A DNA stretch of 46,690 nucleotides, from NCBI GenBank assembly GCA_964438735.1, contig CAYTLW010000055.1, positions 1-46,690 of the forward strand, read 5' to 3'. Positions 46,660 to 46,690 of the stretch are shown here, one piece after another. The position numbers and the translations under genes were made by a program. Position 1 is the stretch's first letter; each line of letters begins with the position of its first letter. Source of the stretch: CAYTLW01 sp964438735 (lineage in GTDB: Bacteria > Myxococcota_A > UBA9042). The notes beneath the pieces are model-generated. The model ran no database searches. It was not told the DNA's origin and worked only from the letters and a program-made list of their open reading frames with translations.

Positions 46660-46690
46660 ATTGGCGCCCTCGCGGTCGCAATTCCAACGC
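46660..46690 (+). repeat. 31-bp direct repeat, copy 2 (window end)
   Basis: This is identical to 46532-46562. Because it touches the last base, the repeat could be part of a longer 128-bp tandem array, or mark an assembly break. Confidence 0.85.

Overview
The window is a high-GC bacterial chromosome segment of the Myxococcota/deltaproteobacterial type. Signs are very strong G/C third-position bias, many lipoprotein and TPR genes, an NtrC-type regulator coupled to a DUF1844 gene, a Ycf46-like AAA protein, and a mycobacterial-style topoisomerase I tail. This placement is inferred from gene content; there is no 16S gene in the window. The last 31 bases repeat a stretch 128 bases upstream, so the right edge probably lies in a repeat or at a contig end.

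Positions 1-6,900 are accessory and the least ordinary part. They hold the C-terminal end of a membrane-anchored TPR/PEGA-like protein and an overlapping lipoprotein with a formylglycine-generating-enzyme (C-type-lectin) fold. The last 38 codons of that lipoprotein resemble the variable region of a diversity-generating retroelement (DGR) target. Next comes a TPR protein whose first ~35 residues look like a truncated DGR-associated HRDC-type accessory protein. A radical-SAM-like protein without its cluster motif follows, separated by one in-frame TAG from a B12-binding radical SAM enzyme. After these is repeat-rich DNA (REP-like hairpins, a near-perfect 108-bp tandem duplication) with a small unknown gene and tRNA-Pro(CGG). 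No reverse transcriptase or template repeat is present, so the DGR reading is a hypothesis.

Positions 7,000-16,420 hold an RluA-type pseudouridine synthase, a leftward operon (HD-GYP protein and two lipoproteins) and a rightward operon (exported M1 aminopeptidase with HEAT repeats, peptide-binding lipoprotein, TlpA thioredoxin). Positions 16,422-24,577 hold a leftward tamB-like gene translationally coupled to an Omp85 gene, an envelope-assembly pair. rnhB-yraN run rightward next to them.

Positions 25,897-32,676 form a long leftward set: DUF1844, NtrC-type regulator, Ycf46-like AAA ATPase, gpsA, rimM, trmD, a TrmD-associated RNA methyltransferase, and rplS. A rightward sigma-32-like factor carries an unusual charged insertion in place of most of region 3. 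It is followed by leftward rsmB-dprA-topA, a rightward YbhN-like membrane protein and a leftward ECF sigma/anti-sigma pair.

Positions 42,434-46,495 are a proteostasis locus: tRNA-His, -Arg, -Lys and -Leu, then tig, clpP and clpX. The trigger factor has a His-Asp repeat tail and clpX has its own promoter. A palindromic element shared with the 30.9-kb gap lies downstream of clpX.
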